A stretch of DNA of 42,972 nucleotides. Origin: an uncultured Collinsella sp. (GTDB lineage Bacteria > Actinomycetota > Coriobacteriia > Coriobacteriales > Coriobacteriaceae). The position numbers and the translations under genes were made by a program. The notes below the pieces were generated by a model. The model ran no database searches. It saw only the letters and a list, made by a program, of their open reading frames with translations, and had not been told where the DNA came from. Shown here in pieces: positions 8,534 through 15,937 of the stretch (the first letter of the stretch is position 1; each line of letters opens with the position of its first letter). The DNA lies in NCBI GenBank assembly GCA_902464645.1, contig CABQKL010000003.1, positions 1-42,972 of the forward strand, written 5' to 3'.

Positions 8534-8928
8534 TCAGCCCCTTCCCAACTCGTCGAGCATCTCATCGAATATCTTACCCGATTCCGGGAAATAGCGTCTC
8601 AACCGCTCGGCTGATTCCGGGCTTGTGAAGTGGGCGCTGAAAAAATCGGCGAACGCCTCCCTCGCGATGAGGTCCTCGTTCCAATCGTAATCAGGATGCC
8701 ACACTCCGTCCTTGCAGTGGCTGTCGGTGACGCCGGAGAAGATGTCCGATACGTCGGCGCCGGCCCTTACACCAAGTGCCGCGATCTCGCCGTTGACCCT
8801 CTTGCAAACGAGGTCGTCGCTGTTCCTCGCGCATGCGGGGATGATCTCGCGTGGCCGGCGGTGAGCTCGTCCCACTTAGCGCTCTTCACGGGGTCGGCGG
8901 CTACGGCGGCGGGTTTCTCGAGGGGCAT
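8534..8928 (-). pseudogene. Phage minor head/capsid protein fragment, frameshifted
   Basis: The 3' part encodes ADVSDIFSGVTDSHCKDG, then a WHPDYDW block, AREAFADFFSAHF, and RRYFPESGKIFDEMLDEL. This is the pattern at the C-terminus of many minor head proteins of Firmicutes and actinobacterial siphophages, where a late HPxYW-like block is followed by EAFAxFFxA. A good start (ATG at 8928 after AGGAGG, giving MPLEKPAAVAADPVKSAKWD) lies in another frame. The two frames join near 8845-8850 if one base is restored (WDELTAGH, then REIIPACARNSDDL). So it is either a one-base deletion or a coincidental start. At about 130 residues the gene is far shorter than a full minor head protein. It belongs to a decayed prophage. 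Confidence 0.6.
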
Positions 8929-8948
8929 CCGCCGCCTCCTATTGGCAT

Positions 8949-8973
8949 AAAAAGCCGCCCCGAAGGACGGCTT
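8949..8973 (-). terminator. UUCG-loop terminator in the phage relic
   Basis: The minus strand reads AAGCCGTCC, TTCG, GGGCGGCTT and then TTT: a nine-pair stem with a tetraloop. It directly follows the tRNA-like relic and precedes the minor-capsid fragment. Confidence 0.78.
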
Positions 8974-8975
8974 GC

Positions 8976-9042
8976 GCGGCGGTAGGATTTGCACCTACGT
9001 CTCCTCAATCAAGGGCACTCCTCGTACTGTGCTACTTTCCGC
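8976..9042 (-). tRNA. Degenerate tRNA-like element
   Basis: On the minus strand a perfect T-arm is present (GTAGG, loop TGCAAAT, CCTAC at 8982-8998), with a D-arm-like GCA...TGC containing GG in the loop. The anticodon arm is too short (about 12 bases between D-stem and variable loop), the acceptor pairs over only four bases (GCGG with CCGC), and CAA stands where CCA is expected. It is most likely a decayed phage tRNA, on the strand opposite to the two better tRNAs nearby. No amino acid can be assigned. Confidence 0.35.
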
Positions 9043-9108
9043 GATTTCTATTTTCCCTTACGCTGGCAACCTTATCAAGTTTTGGATCAGTGTCGATCTA
9101 ACTGGTAA

Positions 9109-9306
9109 TCAAACATCGAGCGCAATATAAGAAAGGCAGTGCGGCAGTTCGAAAAGGTGGAAGGTGGGCCGGTAAGCCCCTCTATTGTCGTGCTTAACTG
9201 CGAGGAAGTCCCTGTGACAAGAGAGGACGCGCTGAAGCGCGTGCGGCTTGAGATGTCGAGGCATGACATCGACCGCGTTATCTTGTTGACCAGGGCGGGG
9301 CCATAG
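9109..9306 (+). pseudogene. Open frame of 65 residues without a good start, probable gene relic
   Basis: The frame opens after a TAA at 9106 and encodes a protein-like stretch (IRKAVRQFEKVEGG, SIVVLNCEEVPVTREDALKR, HDIDRVILLTRAG) ending at 9304-9306. There is no ATG near the front and no Shine-Dalgarno; GTG or ATA codons would be the only starts. The composition is that of a real protein, so I read it as the 3' remainder of a gene cut during decay of the phage module. No family is recognised. Confidence 0.3.
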
Positions 9307-9376
9307 ACGACATAAAGAAATGAGCCCCAGGTTAGCTATCCAGCACGCCCAGGGCTTTTCAAATCAGATTATACAC

Positions 9377-9450
9377 ACCTGGCTAGCGCAATGTCAGTGT
9401 GGCGGTCTCCAAAACTGCTTACCGGGGTTCGATTCCTCGGCCAGGTGCCA
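9377..9450 (+). tRNA. tRNA-Trp (anticodon CCA), phage type
   Basis: Acceptor ACCTGGC pairs perfectly with GCCAGGT; the discriminator is G and the CCA end is encoded. The anticodon stem GCGGT/ACTGC encloses CTCCAAA, so the anticodon is CCA. A1-U72 and G73 agree with tryptophan identity as known in bacteria. The D-stem GCGC/GTGT holds two wobbles and the seven-base D-loop AATGTCA lacks the usual GG. The T-arm CGGGG-TTCGATT-CCTCG is normal. One base separates it from the next tRNA. The odd D-arm and the phage surroundings suggest a phage tRNA rather than the housekeeping copy. Confidence 0.85.
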
Positions 9451-9451
9451 T

Positions 9452-9537
9452 CGGGGCGTGGCGGAATTGATAGACGCGCGTGCCTCAGGAGCACGTGGGC
9501 TTCGCCCGTGCGGGTTCGAGTCCAGCCGGCCTGACCA
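9452..9537 (+). tRNA. tRNA-Leu (anticodon CAG), phage type
   Basis: The anticodon arm CGTGC-CTCAGGA-GCACG gives anticodon CAG. A long variable arm (GGGC-TTC-GCCC) marks the leucine class. The D-region GGCGGAATTGATAGACGCG follows the leucine pattern, but the loop has GA where GG is usual. The acceptor has one mismatch and one wobble, and the T-stem has one mismatch (GCGGG/CCAGC). The discriminator is A and CCA is encoded. It follows the Trp tRNA after one base and is followed by a perfect 12-pair hairpin. Together with the phage scaffold start downstream this indicates phage origin. Confidence 0.82.
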
Positions 9538-9542
9538 AACGT

Positions 9543-9576
9543 TGAACCAGGCCATCCGCACGGGTGGCCTGGTTCA
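9543..9576 (+). terminator. Hairpin after the tRNA pair
   Basis: A perfect 12-base inverted repeat (TGAACCAGGCCA at 9543-9554, complement at 9565-9576) with a ten-base loop starts six bases after the tRNA-Leu CCA. There is no T-run, so it may be a processing or weak termination signal rather than a strong terminator. Confidence 0.5.
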
Positions 9577-9638
9577 TGCCGAAAAGCGCCCCGCACGGGA
9601 CAAGACGATGCCTCACACGGGGCAGAAATGGAGGGAGC

Positions 9639-9833
9639 ATGGCCCAGGAGACCACGCCCGCCGAGACCGAGCCGACCGAACCTGCACAGGGCGGAGACAC
9701 CGGCCAGGACCCCGACTACAAGGCGCTCTACGAGAGCGCGCTGAAGGAATCGCGAAAAGACCCTCGCAGCCGCGCGCAGCGTCGACCTCTCCACGATGCC
9801 TCCCGGCCTGTTTCTGCTGTCAGCGCGCCCTAA
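9639..9833 (+). pseudogene. Phage scaffolding protein, N-terminal fragment
   Basis: From an ATG preceded by GGAGGG, the product begins MAQETTPAETEPTEPAQGG and continues DPDYKALYESALKESRK. An acidic, Pro/Glu/Thr-rich start followed by a DYKALYExxxxESRK coiled coil is typical of tailed-phage scaffold proteins, which guide capsid assembly. After ESRK the sequence changes to DPRSRAQRRPLHDASRP, which no longer looks like scaffold, and stops at 9833, overlapping the end of the ADP-ribosylglycohydrolase gene on the other strand. The rest of the scaffold and the major capsid gene are missing, so the junction near 9765 marks a deletion end. Confidence 0.6.
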
Positions 9834-10618
9834 AACAAGCAGCCCTCAATCAACTCTTTGCCTCGCAAGGCGTTGACCCACTCCTGCGGAATTGCGTCCA
9901 TGCCGTATGCCGTGCCGGCGAGGGCGCCTGCGACGGCTGCGGTGGTGTCGGTGTCGTCGCCCAGGTTGACGGCCGCAAGCACGCAATCTTCGTAGCTGTT
10001 AGTGTTGACGAAGCACCAGGTAGCGGCCTTAAGCGTGTCGCGTACGAAGCCACCTGACTTGATCTCCTGCTCAGGCATGCCTTTCAGATGGAGTGCCCAC
10101 GAGGGGAGCGCGTCGTTCATCACATCCCTCATCAGCTCGACAAATATGATGCATGCGTCGGTCGACGTTCTGTGGGCGTGCATAATTGCGGAGACCTCGC
10201 GGATCTCGTTGTTCGTCGCATCGGTGAACGCCAGGGGAGCGATACGCATGAGCGAGCCGTTGCCGTTGTCGCGCTCGCCGGAGCCTCCTTTGTCGGCGTG
10301 CAAGGCGCGGGCGGTCGTGCCGCCGTAATCGAAAACGCCGTCGATTGTATACTCGTCACGGGCAATCCAGCCGACGAACTTGTCGCGCATGTCCGCGGTG
10401 TCGATGTGCCCGCGCTCCCTAATCGAGTCACAGGTAGCAAGCGTCATGGACGTGTCGTCGCTCCAGGTGCCGTCGGGCTGCCCATGCGTGCCGTAGCCGA
10501 TCATGTCCGTGCATTTGAACGTGCCGCGGGGCCTAAACTCGTAAGGAACGCCCAGCGCGTCGCCGACGGCAAGCCCATAGATGCAGTCGCGCAGTGTCGT
10601 TTTCGGTCTGTCTGTCAT
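9830..10618 (-). CDS. ADP-ribosylglycohydrolase family protein (DraG/ARH type)
   Basis: Predicted to remove ADP-ribose from modified proteins or small molecules. The protein has 262 residues. The dinuclear Mg/Mn site motifs are intact: GLAVGDALGVPYE at about residues 15-27, TWSDDTSM with D54 and D55, and GDDTDT at 220-225 followed by AGALAG. There is no signal peptide. The start is the ATG at 10618 with AGGAGCGCTCC upstream. It lies 63 bases downstream of the nuclease gene on the same strand, so the two may be co-transcribed. The context is a decayed phage, and DraG-type enzymes are common in accessory and defence islands, but no matching ADP-ribosyltransferase is visible here. Confidence 0.9.
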   Translation of the reverse strand: MTDRPKTTLRDCIYGLAVGDALGVPYEFRPRGTFKCTDMIGYGTHGQPDGTWSDDTSMTLATCDSIRERGHIDTADMRDKFVGWIARDEYTIDGVFDYGGTTARALHADKGGSGERDNGNGSLMRIAPLAFTDATNNEIREVSAIMHAHRTSTDACIIFVELMRDVMNDALPSWALHLKGMPEQEIKSGGFVRDTLKAATWCFVNTNSYEDCVLAAVNLGDDTDTTAAVAGALAGTAYGMDAIPQEWVNALRGKELIEGCLF

Positions 10619-10681
10619 GGAGCGCTCCTCTTATGTCGGGGGATATGAAACGCCGTCGGGGGTATCGGTCGCAACGTGCTG

Positions 10682-11731
10682 CTACCCTTGCGCTTCGCCA
10701 TTAGTCGCTTCGTTGATGGCGCGGTACTCGGCACTCAGCTCGCGCGCCAGCTCTTCCTTGCTTGGAAGATACGGCAAGTATTTGGCGGCAAACACTTGGT
10801 CGTTGTCTTCGGGCAGCGTGTACTCGACAATCGAGTCGCTTTTGTCCGCGCAGAGCACGATGCCTATAGGCGGATTGTCGCCTTCGTTCATGAGCTCGCG
10901 CGTGTAGTAGTTCACATACATTTGCATTTGGCCCAGGTCCTGATGCGTAAGGTCATCGGTCTTAAGGTCGATGAGCACGAAGCAGCGCATCAGATAGTTG
11001 TAAAACACAAGGTCAATATAGAAATGGCGTCCATCAAAGGTGATACGCTTTTGGCGCGCCTCGAAAGCGAAGCCACGGCCAAGCTCCAGCAGGAACTTCT
11101 GAAGATGTGTGATGAGCGCCTGCTCTAGATCGCTCTCGCGAAACGCAGTATCGTCCGAGAAACCTAAAAACTCCAGTACGTATGGATCGCGGATGATATC
11201 CTCGGGGCGACGAGCCGGGGCGCTCTTTTGGATTTCCTGGGTGACGGCCTCCTTGTCCTTGCTGGCAAGCAAGCGCTCGCGGAACATGGTGTTGATCTGG
11301 CGCTCGAGCTGACGCGTGCTCCAACGAGAATCGGCGCATTCGTTCATGTACCAGGCGCGAGCTTCGGGGTCGGGAATACGCATCAGCCTGCGGTAATGAG
11401 TCCAGCTCAATTCGCTACGCAGTGCGTCGCGAATTGGAAACGCAAGAAAGAACTGACGCATATTGCGAAGGTTTGCGATGCCAAAGCCTCTTCCGAAATC
11501 CGCGGTAAGCCTTCTGGAGAGGCCTGCAATCAATGCCTCTCCATATGCTGCGCGCTCCTCTCCGCCCTGCTCATCAACAATGCTCTTGCCGATCTCCCAA
11601 TACGCCTCAACCATCGCAAAGTTAACGGCGGTATAGGCCTTGTCGCGAGCGGCGTTGAGAATCGAGGAAACCTGCTTGTAAAAAACTTCTGGCACGATTG
11701 CCGATTCTCCACGGTTTACCAGTTCGCCCAT
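10682..11731 (-). CDS. YhcG/DUF1016-type PD-(D/E)xK nuclease-domain protein
   Basis: The protein has 349 residues in two parts. An N-terminal helical domain (EAYWEIGKSIVDEQGG, then LRNMRQFF) is the DUF1016 N-terminal region, and a C-terminal nuclease domain carries the core FYIDLVFYN then CFVLIDLK (D...DxK), followed by MYVNYYTREL. This family is often found with type I restriction-modification systems and in other accessory loci; its substrate is not firmly established. Here no restriction subunit is visible. The start is ATG 11731; an in-frame GTG precedes it directly. It probably forms a unit with the downstream ADP-ribosylglycohydrolase gene. Confidence 0.9.
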   Translation of the reverse strand: MGELVNRGESAIVPEVFYKQVSSILNAARDKAYTAVNFAMVEAYWEIGKSIVDEQGGEERAAYGEALIAGLSRRLTADFGRGFGIANLRNMRQFFLAFPIRDALRSELSWTHYRRLMRIPDPEARAWYMNECADSRWSTRQLERQINTMFRERLLASKDKEAVTQEIQKSAPARRPEDIIRDPYVLEFLGFSDDTAFRESDLEQALITHLQKFLLELGRGFAFEARQKRITFDGRHFYIDLVFYNYLMRCFVLIDLKTDDLTHQDLGQMQMYVNYYTRELMNEGDNPPIGIVLCADKSDSIVEYTLPEDNDQVFAAKYLPYLPSKEELARELSAEYRAINEATNGEAQG

Positions 11732-11899
11732 CACTGTCGCCCCACTTTCCTCTTATGGAATGCATCTTTATCGCATTTAGTTTAAAGCCTCGCGCGGACA
11801 CGAATTGCTGTGCTGTCTGGCACCTTCGCATGGGAGCCTTGCGGTGACTAAAATGTGGCCATAGAGGCAGTTTTAGCGAACCCCGCGGGAGTGACACGC

Positions 11900-12169
11900 A
11901 TGGATAACAACACTTTGCTGTTCCAGGACAAAGGTTCGGGCGGGTTTAAAGACGTCAGGATTTACCCCAACCGCATCGAGGTGCTCAAGAAGGGCACTTT
12001 CGGCGGCAAGCATATCGAGATTGTCTACCTTAAGGACATCACGGGCGTTAACAGGATCAAGGGCCGCAATGTTTTTCTGCGCAACAGGTTGTTGACTGCC
12101 TGTGTCTTTAGCCTGAGCAGCCGCTCCCAGGCACAGGAATTTGTGAACGCACTGAACATGGTGATGTAG
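11900..12169 (+). CDS. Small PH-like domain protein, 89 residues
   Basis: The product begins MDNNTLLFQDKGSGGFKDVR and continues IYPNRIEVLKKGTFGG and YLKDITGVNRIKGRNVFL. An alternation of short beta strands followed by a final helix (SRSQAQEFVNALNMVM) resembles the bacterial PH-like fold often found in small actinobacterial proteins. I chose the ATG at 11900 because GGGAG lies seven bases upstream; an earlier in-frame start would add sixteen residues without a ribosome site. No membrane segment. It stands alone between the nuclease gene (divergent) and the PI-PLC gene (convergent). Specific function unknown. Confidence 0.72.
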   Translation: MDNNTLLFQDKGSGGFKDVRIYPNRIEVLKKGTFGGKHIEIVYLKDITGVNRIKGRNVFLRNRLLTACVFSLSSRSQAQEFVNALNMVM

Positions 12170-12271
12170 CCGACGTCGGCGTTCGGGCCAGACTTACGCC
12201 CGCGCATCTGGCGGCACGGTGGCTGGTCGTTCAACCTGCGAGGCGTCCTTTATGCGCTACCCCTTCATGTC

Positions 12272-12306
12272 AAAAAAAGGGGCACAGAACGGTGTCTTGC
12301 GCCCCC
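12272..12306 (-). terminator. Terminator of the PI-PLC gene
   Basis: On the minus strand a GGGGC/GCCCC stem extended by ACA/TGT across a five-base bulge is followed by seven T residues. It lies 34 bases after the stop of the upstream gene. Confidence 0.7.
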
Positions 12307-12339
12307 GATTGAGTCGATGTGTCTAAAAGGCGGGCTTGC

Positions 12340-14811
12340 CTATTCGCTGTCGTCCCCAGCGTTTTCGCGATCGTTGACAAGCATTGCCGCGCCGGCGACC
12401 GTTGTCGCCACGGCGGCAGCGGCGAGCCCGGCGGCGATGCCAGAGCCGTCGCCTGTGCCGGCAAGCTTTTCGCCTGAGCCCTTGCGCTTGTTGACCTTAC
12501 CGTTCTTGTCGGTGCTGCCTGCGTTGGTACCGCTGTCGGTGCCGGCGCCGCCCGCGCTGCCCGAGGCCGCTACGGTAAAGCTTACGGCCTCGTTGCTGGC
12601 GAGTGCGTAGTTTTGTGCCGCGTCGCCCAAAAGGCCGTTCACGTGCACCCAGTACGTTCCCGCGGCAAATGTCTCGCCCTCTGCCATTGCCGTGCCCGGC
12701 GCGCCGTTTGCATCGTGCATAAACTCGAGCTGGGCTGTGCAGGCATCGCCTTCGAGCTTGCCCTCGAGTGATGCCGCAATCTTGGCGCGCACGTCTTCGC
12801 CGGCCTTAAGGCCTTCAAGCCCCTCAAAATGGGGCGTCAGCGCGCGCGGGTCGACATGGATGGGCACGGAGCCCTGCAGTCCCGTAGCGGTTTCGTTGCC
12901 CCGGGCGTCGACATCCACGTATTCGATGGCAAAAACCCTGTCCGGAGCTGCTACGTTGAGTACGTTGCTGCTGTCGACGAGGCGGAAGTAGCCCTCGCCA
13001 ACGGTCTTGCCATCCTGGAGCGAGGCATCGCTCAGCGAGTCGCCATATGTCATGTGCATGCGGGCTGGGAGGTAGCACGAAGCCGTCTGCTTGTGCTCCG
13101 TATCGTAATTGCGCTGGTAGATGCTCCGGGCCAGTGCCGCATCAACAAAGTCGGATGCGATGATGCCAATGTGCTTACGGCAGTCCTCTTTTGTGCCCTC
13201 AACTCCGGTATTGTTTATATACGAGCTCTTGTACAGGTGCTCGTCGACCACTCGCGCCGCGGTAAAAGGGTTGTTTTGCGTGCAGCTCGTGTAGTTGATA
13301 AACCAGCAGCGCTCCGTTGCCTGCACCGTTGTCCCGTCCGCGGCGGTGATATCTACGGTGCTGCGCTTGAACTCGGCCGCCGCCTTCAGGGCCATATCGA
13401 CCCAGTCGATTTTACTGGACCCCGTGCAGCTGTAATGGTCTTGGGCATATACCGCTGTGCTATAGGGCTCTTTGTCGCCCGTATTGCCCGCAGCCTCAAA
13501 GCCTTGCTCGTATTTCACGAGGCACATGGACTTTCCGGAATGCGCCTTGATTTTGTCGTCCCATTCGGTGAGGTCGAGGCCCCACGTGTGGCCGTCTACG
13601 CTGTCGCCGGCGAGTTTAAATCGACGCAGCAGGACGATCTTTCCGCGCACCTCGTTCAGTGTGGGGACATGGCTCGACGTATAGAACAGATCGGAGTTAT
13701 TGTCCATAACATTGGCGAAAGCCGTCGTAACACTGTCGTCGGTGGCTTCGTCGTTGCCTCGTGACACCAGCATGATGAGCGCTTCTGACGGGTTTTCGTT
13801 CAAAAATGTTTTGAAGTAACCGATGACATCGGAGAGATGTATAAAGCCCCCGTCTTTTTTGAGCAGGTAGCATATTCCATGGTCGATGCCGGGGTCGCCG
13901 TTCTCGTTGTTCTTTCCAAGTCGGATATCAAAATAGCGAATGCCTTCGAGCAGCTGCGTGGGGATGTAATCCTGCTGGCACTTTGCAAGCGAGGTTTGGG
14001 GCTCGGTGTCGTTGTCGACGCTGCAGGTGCTTGAATCATGCGTGCCCGGGATGCTCAGCTCGTCGAGGTATTTGTTGCCGTCGACGTATTTCATCCAGCA
14101 TGGTCCGTCGACGTAGCTGCTATACGTGATCCAGTCGATACTTCTAACTGTGGTATTGATCTCGCCCTTGTCGTAACCGACAAGTTCGAGTTCCCACGGA
14201 ATGCTCTTACTCTTATGGCAGATCTTATTGTTGTCCTGGTCTTTGCCGTCCTTTTCTATTGCCAGGTACTTAATGTCTTTTTTCTCGGTTTCTTTCTCGA
14301 CCGTGCGGTCTCGGATGATATAGGTTCCGTTTGATTGCCGCTCGAACGCAAAAGCGCGGCTGGGCTTGTTGTCATACTCGCCGCTCCATACGTGGATGAC
14401 CTTTCCATCTTTGTCCGAGTCGCCATCGACCGACCAAATGCTGTAGCCCGTCTTCTTGTGCTCTTCGAAATTGAGCAGGGTGCGGATGGCATACCAATTT
14501 CTATTATCTGTATCGGTCTCTACGTGCTCAAGGATGAGCTTGCTGGACGTGCCGTCATTAAACAGGTGGCAGACGTTGCCGATGACGTTGCCGTCTTCGT
14601 TGACGCTCGCGGTGCGAAAATAGCCCGCGGGGCGAAGGCGAATGACGAACTTGTCGAGGGTGGCCGCCGATGTGGGCGTGTCTTCTGCAAATGCCGCGCG
14701 CATGGGAAGGCCCAATCCCGCGGTTTCGGGCAGGCTTACAAATGGCGACAATGCTGCGAGTCCAAGGCCCAGCGTAAACGCTCGGCGACTGATTGCGTGG
14801 TGTTCGGTCAT
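12340..14811 (-). CDS. Exported PI-PLC X-domain protein with Tat signal and sortase-like tail
   Basis: Predicted surface phosphodiesterase acting on phosphatidylinositol or glycosyl-PI lipids. The protein has 823 residues and the ATG follows GGAGGAG. The Tat signal is SRRAFTLG with the RR pair at 9-10, cleaved near AFA at 42. Residues about 50-230 form a beta-rich domain resembling a ricin-type trefoil. The PI-PLC X domain follows with LSIPGTHDSS (His258), GIRYFDIRLG and IDHGICY (His311), matching the two catalytic histidines of the Bacillus enzyme. Ig-like modules then lead to a Lys/Gly linker, an LAGTGD motif at 783-788 and a hydrophobic segment. The final tail NDRENAGDDSE is acidic, unusual for a sortase substrate. 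Such host-lipid-active enzymes would suit a gut commensal. Confidence 0.9.
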   Translation of the reverse strand: MTEHHAISRRAFTLGLGLAALSPFVSLPETAGLGLPMRAAFAEDTPTSAATLDKFVIRLRPAGYFRTASVNEDGNVIGNVCHLFNDGTSSKLILEHVETDTDNRNWYAIRTLLNFEEHKKTGYSIWSVDGDSDKDGKVIHVWSGEYDNKPSRAFAFERQSNGTYIIRDRTVEKETEKKDIKYLAIEKDGKDQDNNKICHKSKSIPWELELVGYDKGEINTTVRSIDWITYSSYVDGPCWMKYVDGNKYLDELSIPGTHDSSTCSVDNDTEPQTSLAKCQQDYIPTQLLEGIRYFDIRLGKNNENGDPGIDHGICYLLKKDGGFIHLSDVIGYFKTFLNENPSEALIMLVSRGNDEATDDSVTTAFANVMDNNSDLFYTSSHVPTLNEVRGKIVLLRRFKLAGDSVDGHTWGLDLTEWDDKIKAHSGKSMCLVKYEQGFEAAGNTGDKEPYSTAVYAQDHYSCTGSSKIDWVDMALKAAAEFKRSTVDITAADGTTVQATERCWFINYTSCTQNNPFTAARVVDEHLYKSSYINNTGVEGTKEDCRKHIGIIASDFVDAALARSIYQRNYDTEHKQTASCYLPARMHMTYGDSLSDASLQDGKTVGEGYFRLVDSSNVLNVAAPDRVFAIEYVDVDARGNETATGLQGSVPIHVDPRALTPHFEGLEGLKAGEDVRAKIAASLEGKLEGDACTAQLEFMHDANGAPGTAMAEGETFAAGTYWVHVNGLLGDAAQNYALASNEAVSFTVAASGSAGGAGTDSGTNAGSTDKNGKVNKRKGSGEKLAGTGDGSGIAAGLAAAAVATTVAGAAMLVNDRENAGDDSE

Positions 14812-15117
14812 AACTCCTCCATTCGCAGGGTGCGGTTATGCACTCATTTTGGTAACTATACTGCCCAGATGTTTAAAGGCCCCGACTTAAATTGTGTGCG
14901 CGGCGTTATAAATCGGCGGGCGGACGTGTTTGGGTGCTTGCCGTTTTCGTACCGTTGCCACATTTGGGGTGGTTCCGGCGTCCGGCATCCTCGCGTTCGT
15001 CAGCTACCGGCATAAGAGAGGGAGGGTCGGTTTACCGGCCCTCCCTTAGTACGAAACGCTGGGGCACCGCCGCTTGTTGGCGCTGCGCTCGTGTTTTTCG
15101 TTGCGCTCGCGAGTCGC
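14812..15117. other. Intergenic region upstream of the PI-PLC gene
   Basis: 306 bases without a convincing gene. It holds the terminator hairpin of the lipoprotein gene (15020-15045) and, presumably, the promoter of the PI-PLC gene. I see no other structure. Confidence 0.6.
15020..15045 (-). terminator. Hairpin after the first lipoprotein gene
   Basis: An eleven-pair stem (GGGAGGGTCGG with CCGGCCCTCCC, one G-U pair) and loop TTTA. The minus-strand tail CTCTCTTATG is only partly T-rich, so termination may be moderate. Confidence 0.65.
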
Positions 15118-15711
15118 TTAGCGCTTAATCTCGATATCCTCGAGCTTAACATCCATGGCCTCGGTCTTGGCCTTGGCGATATCATCGGCAAATTCCAGAG
15201 ACTTCATCATGGTTTCGACGGCATCCTTGTGCTCCTCGACGTTGTCGATGCGCACGTAGACGCTGCCGCCGCCTGCTTCGGTGAAGTACTCAGTCGTCAC
15301 GCCGCCCGAGTGTGTATAGGAAGCGTTGCGCCAAGTCTTGCCGTTGTACTTGACGGGGTCATTCTCGGTCCACTCAAAGCTGGCATTCCACTTTGCCTCG
15401 TAGTCGAACAGCTCGTCGGCGTTCTTGTCAGGATCGAAGACGGGGATGAAGCGATCGCTGGCGTGCTCGCTCTCGGTGAACTTAAACTGGGCCCTGTCGG
15501 CGGTATCGCCTGCGACGTCGGTGACCTCGACGCCCTCGGGGACCTCGACCTTAAACCAAATGAAGTCGGTCCTCATATCCACGGCTGGCTTTTCTGCTCC
15601 GCCGCCACCGCCACTGCCGGTAGCGCCGCCGCTTCCGCCACAGCCCACCAGGGCAACCGCGGCAAAGAGACTGATGCAGAGGGTGAGAATCGCAAAGGCC
15701 TTCTTTTTCAT
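15118..15711 (-). CDS. Lipoprotein, paralogue of the gene at 15938
   Basis: Unrecognised family. The product has 197 residues and begins MKKKAFAILTLCISLFAAVA with the lipobox LVGC and acceptor Cys24. A glycine-rich linker follows, then a globular domain with TDFIWFKVEVPEGVEVTD, DRFIPVF and YNGKTWRNASYTHSGG. These blocks recur in the neighbour (TDFIWFKVEMPEGVGVSD, DRFIPVW, YNGRTWLVGTYEDNSG), so the two arose by tandem duplication. It acts on the outer face of the membrane. The end (AMDVKLEDIEIKR) matches the neighbour's VEISSIEIKH. The start is set by GAGGA before the ATG. Each gene has its own terminator, so they are probably expressed separately. Ligand unknown. Confidence 0.88.
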   Translation of the reverse strand: MKKKAFAILTLCISLFAAVALVGCGGSGGATGSGGGGGAEKPAVDMRTDFIWFKVEVPEGVEVTDVAGDTADRAQFKFTESEHASDRFIPVFDPDKNADELFDYEAKWNASFEWTENDPVKYNGKTWRNASYTHSGGVTTEYFTEAGGGSVYVRIDNVEEHKDAVETMMKSLEFADDIAKAKTEAMDVKLEDIEIKR

Positions 15712-15786
15712 GGTCGTGTCCTCCTCGATCTGTAACCGCCCATGGATTACCTGCTTTTACTGTACGCGTTGACGGCTCGCTAGGGT

Positions 15787-15802
15787 GGGCCATGTGTCCC
15801 AT
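15787..15802. promoter_or_regulatory. Repeated 16-base motif upstream of lipoprotein gene 1
   Basis: GGGCCATGTGTCCCAT occurs here, 76 bases upstream of the lipoprotein start, and again at 16749-16764 upstream of its paralogue. With the preceding T it forms a partial dyad, TGGG...CCCA, as an operator would. Function is inferred. Confidence 0.4.
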
Positions 15803-15848
15803 TCTGAGGGCCGGATTTGCGCCGTTAAGTGGCAATATGCGCGGGCGC

Positions 15849-15883
15849 AAAAGAGGGGAGGGCCGGCCGATCCGATCCTCCCC
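15849..15883 (-). terminator. Terminator of the second lipoprotein gene
   Basis: The minus strand reads GGGGAGG, a GC-rich loop of 15 bases, CCTCCCC and then TCTTTT. It lies about 55 bases after the lipoprotein stop at 15938. Confidence 0.72.
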
Positions 15884-15937
15884 TGGCTGGGCGTCCGATC
15901 ATTTAATGACTGCGCATGCGATGCTGCGTGCGAGCCC

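Noticed and set aside
9377..9537. tRNA genes as a phage or island attachment site
   Set aside because: No direct repeat of the tRNA 3' end was found elsewhere in the window and no integrase is present; the tRNAs look like phage cargo.
12829..13764. Plus-strand open frame opposite the PI-PLC gene
   Set aside because: Shadow of a gene with catalytic motifs; no homology-like blocks.
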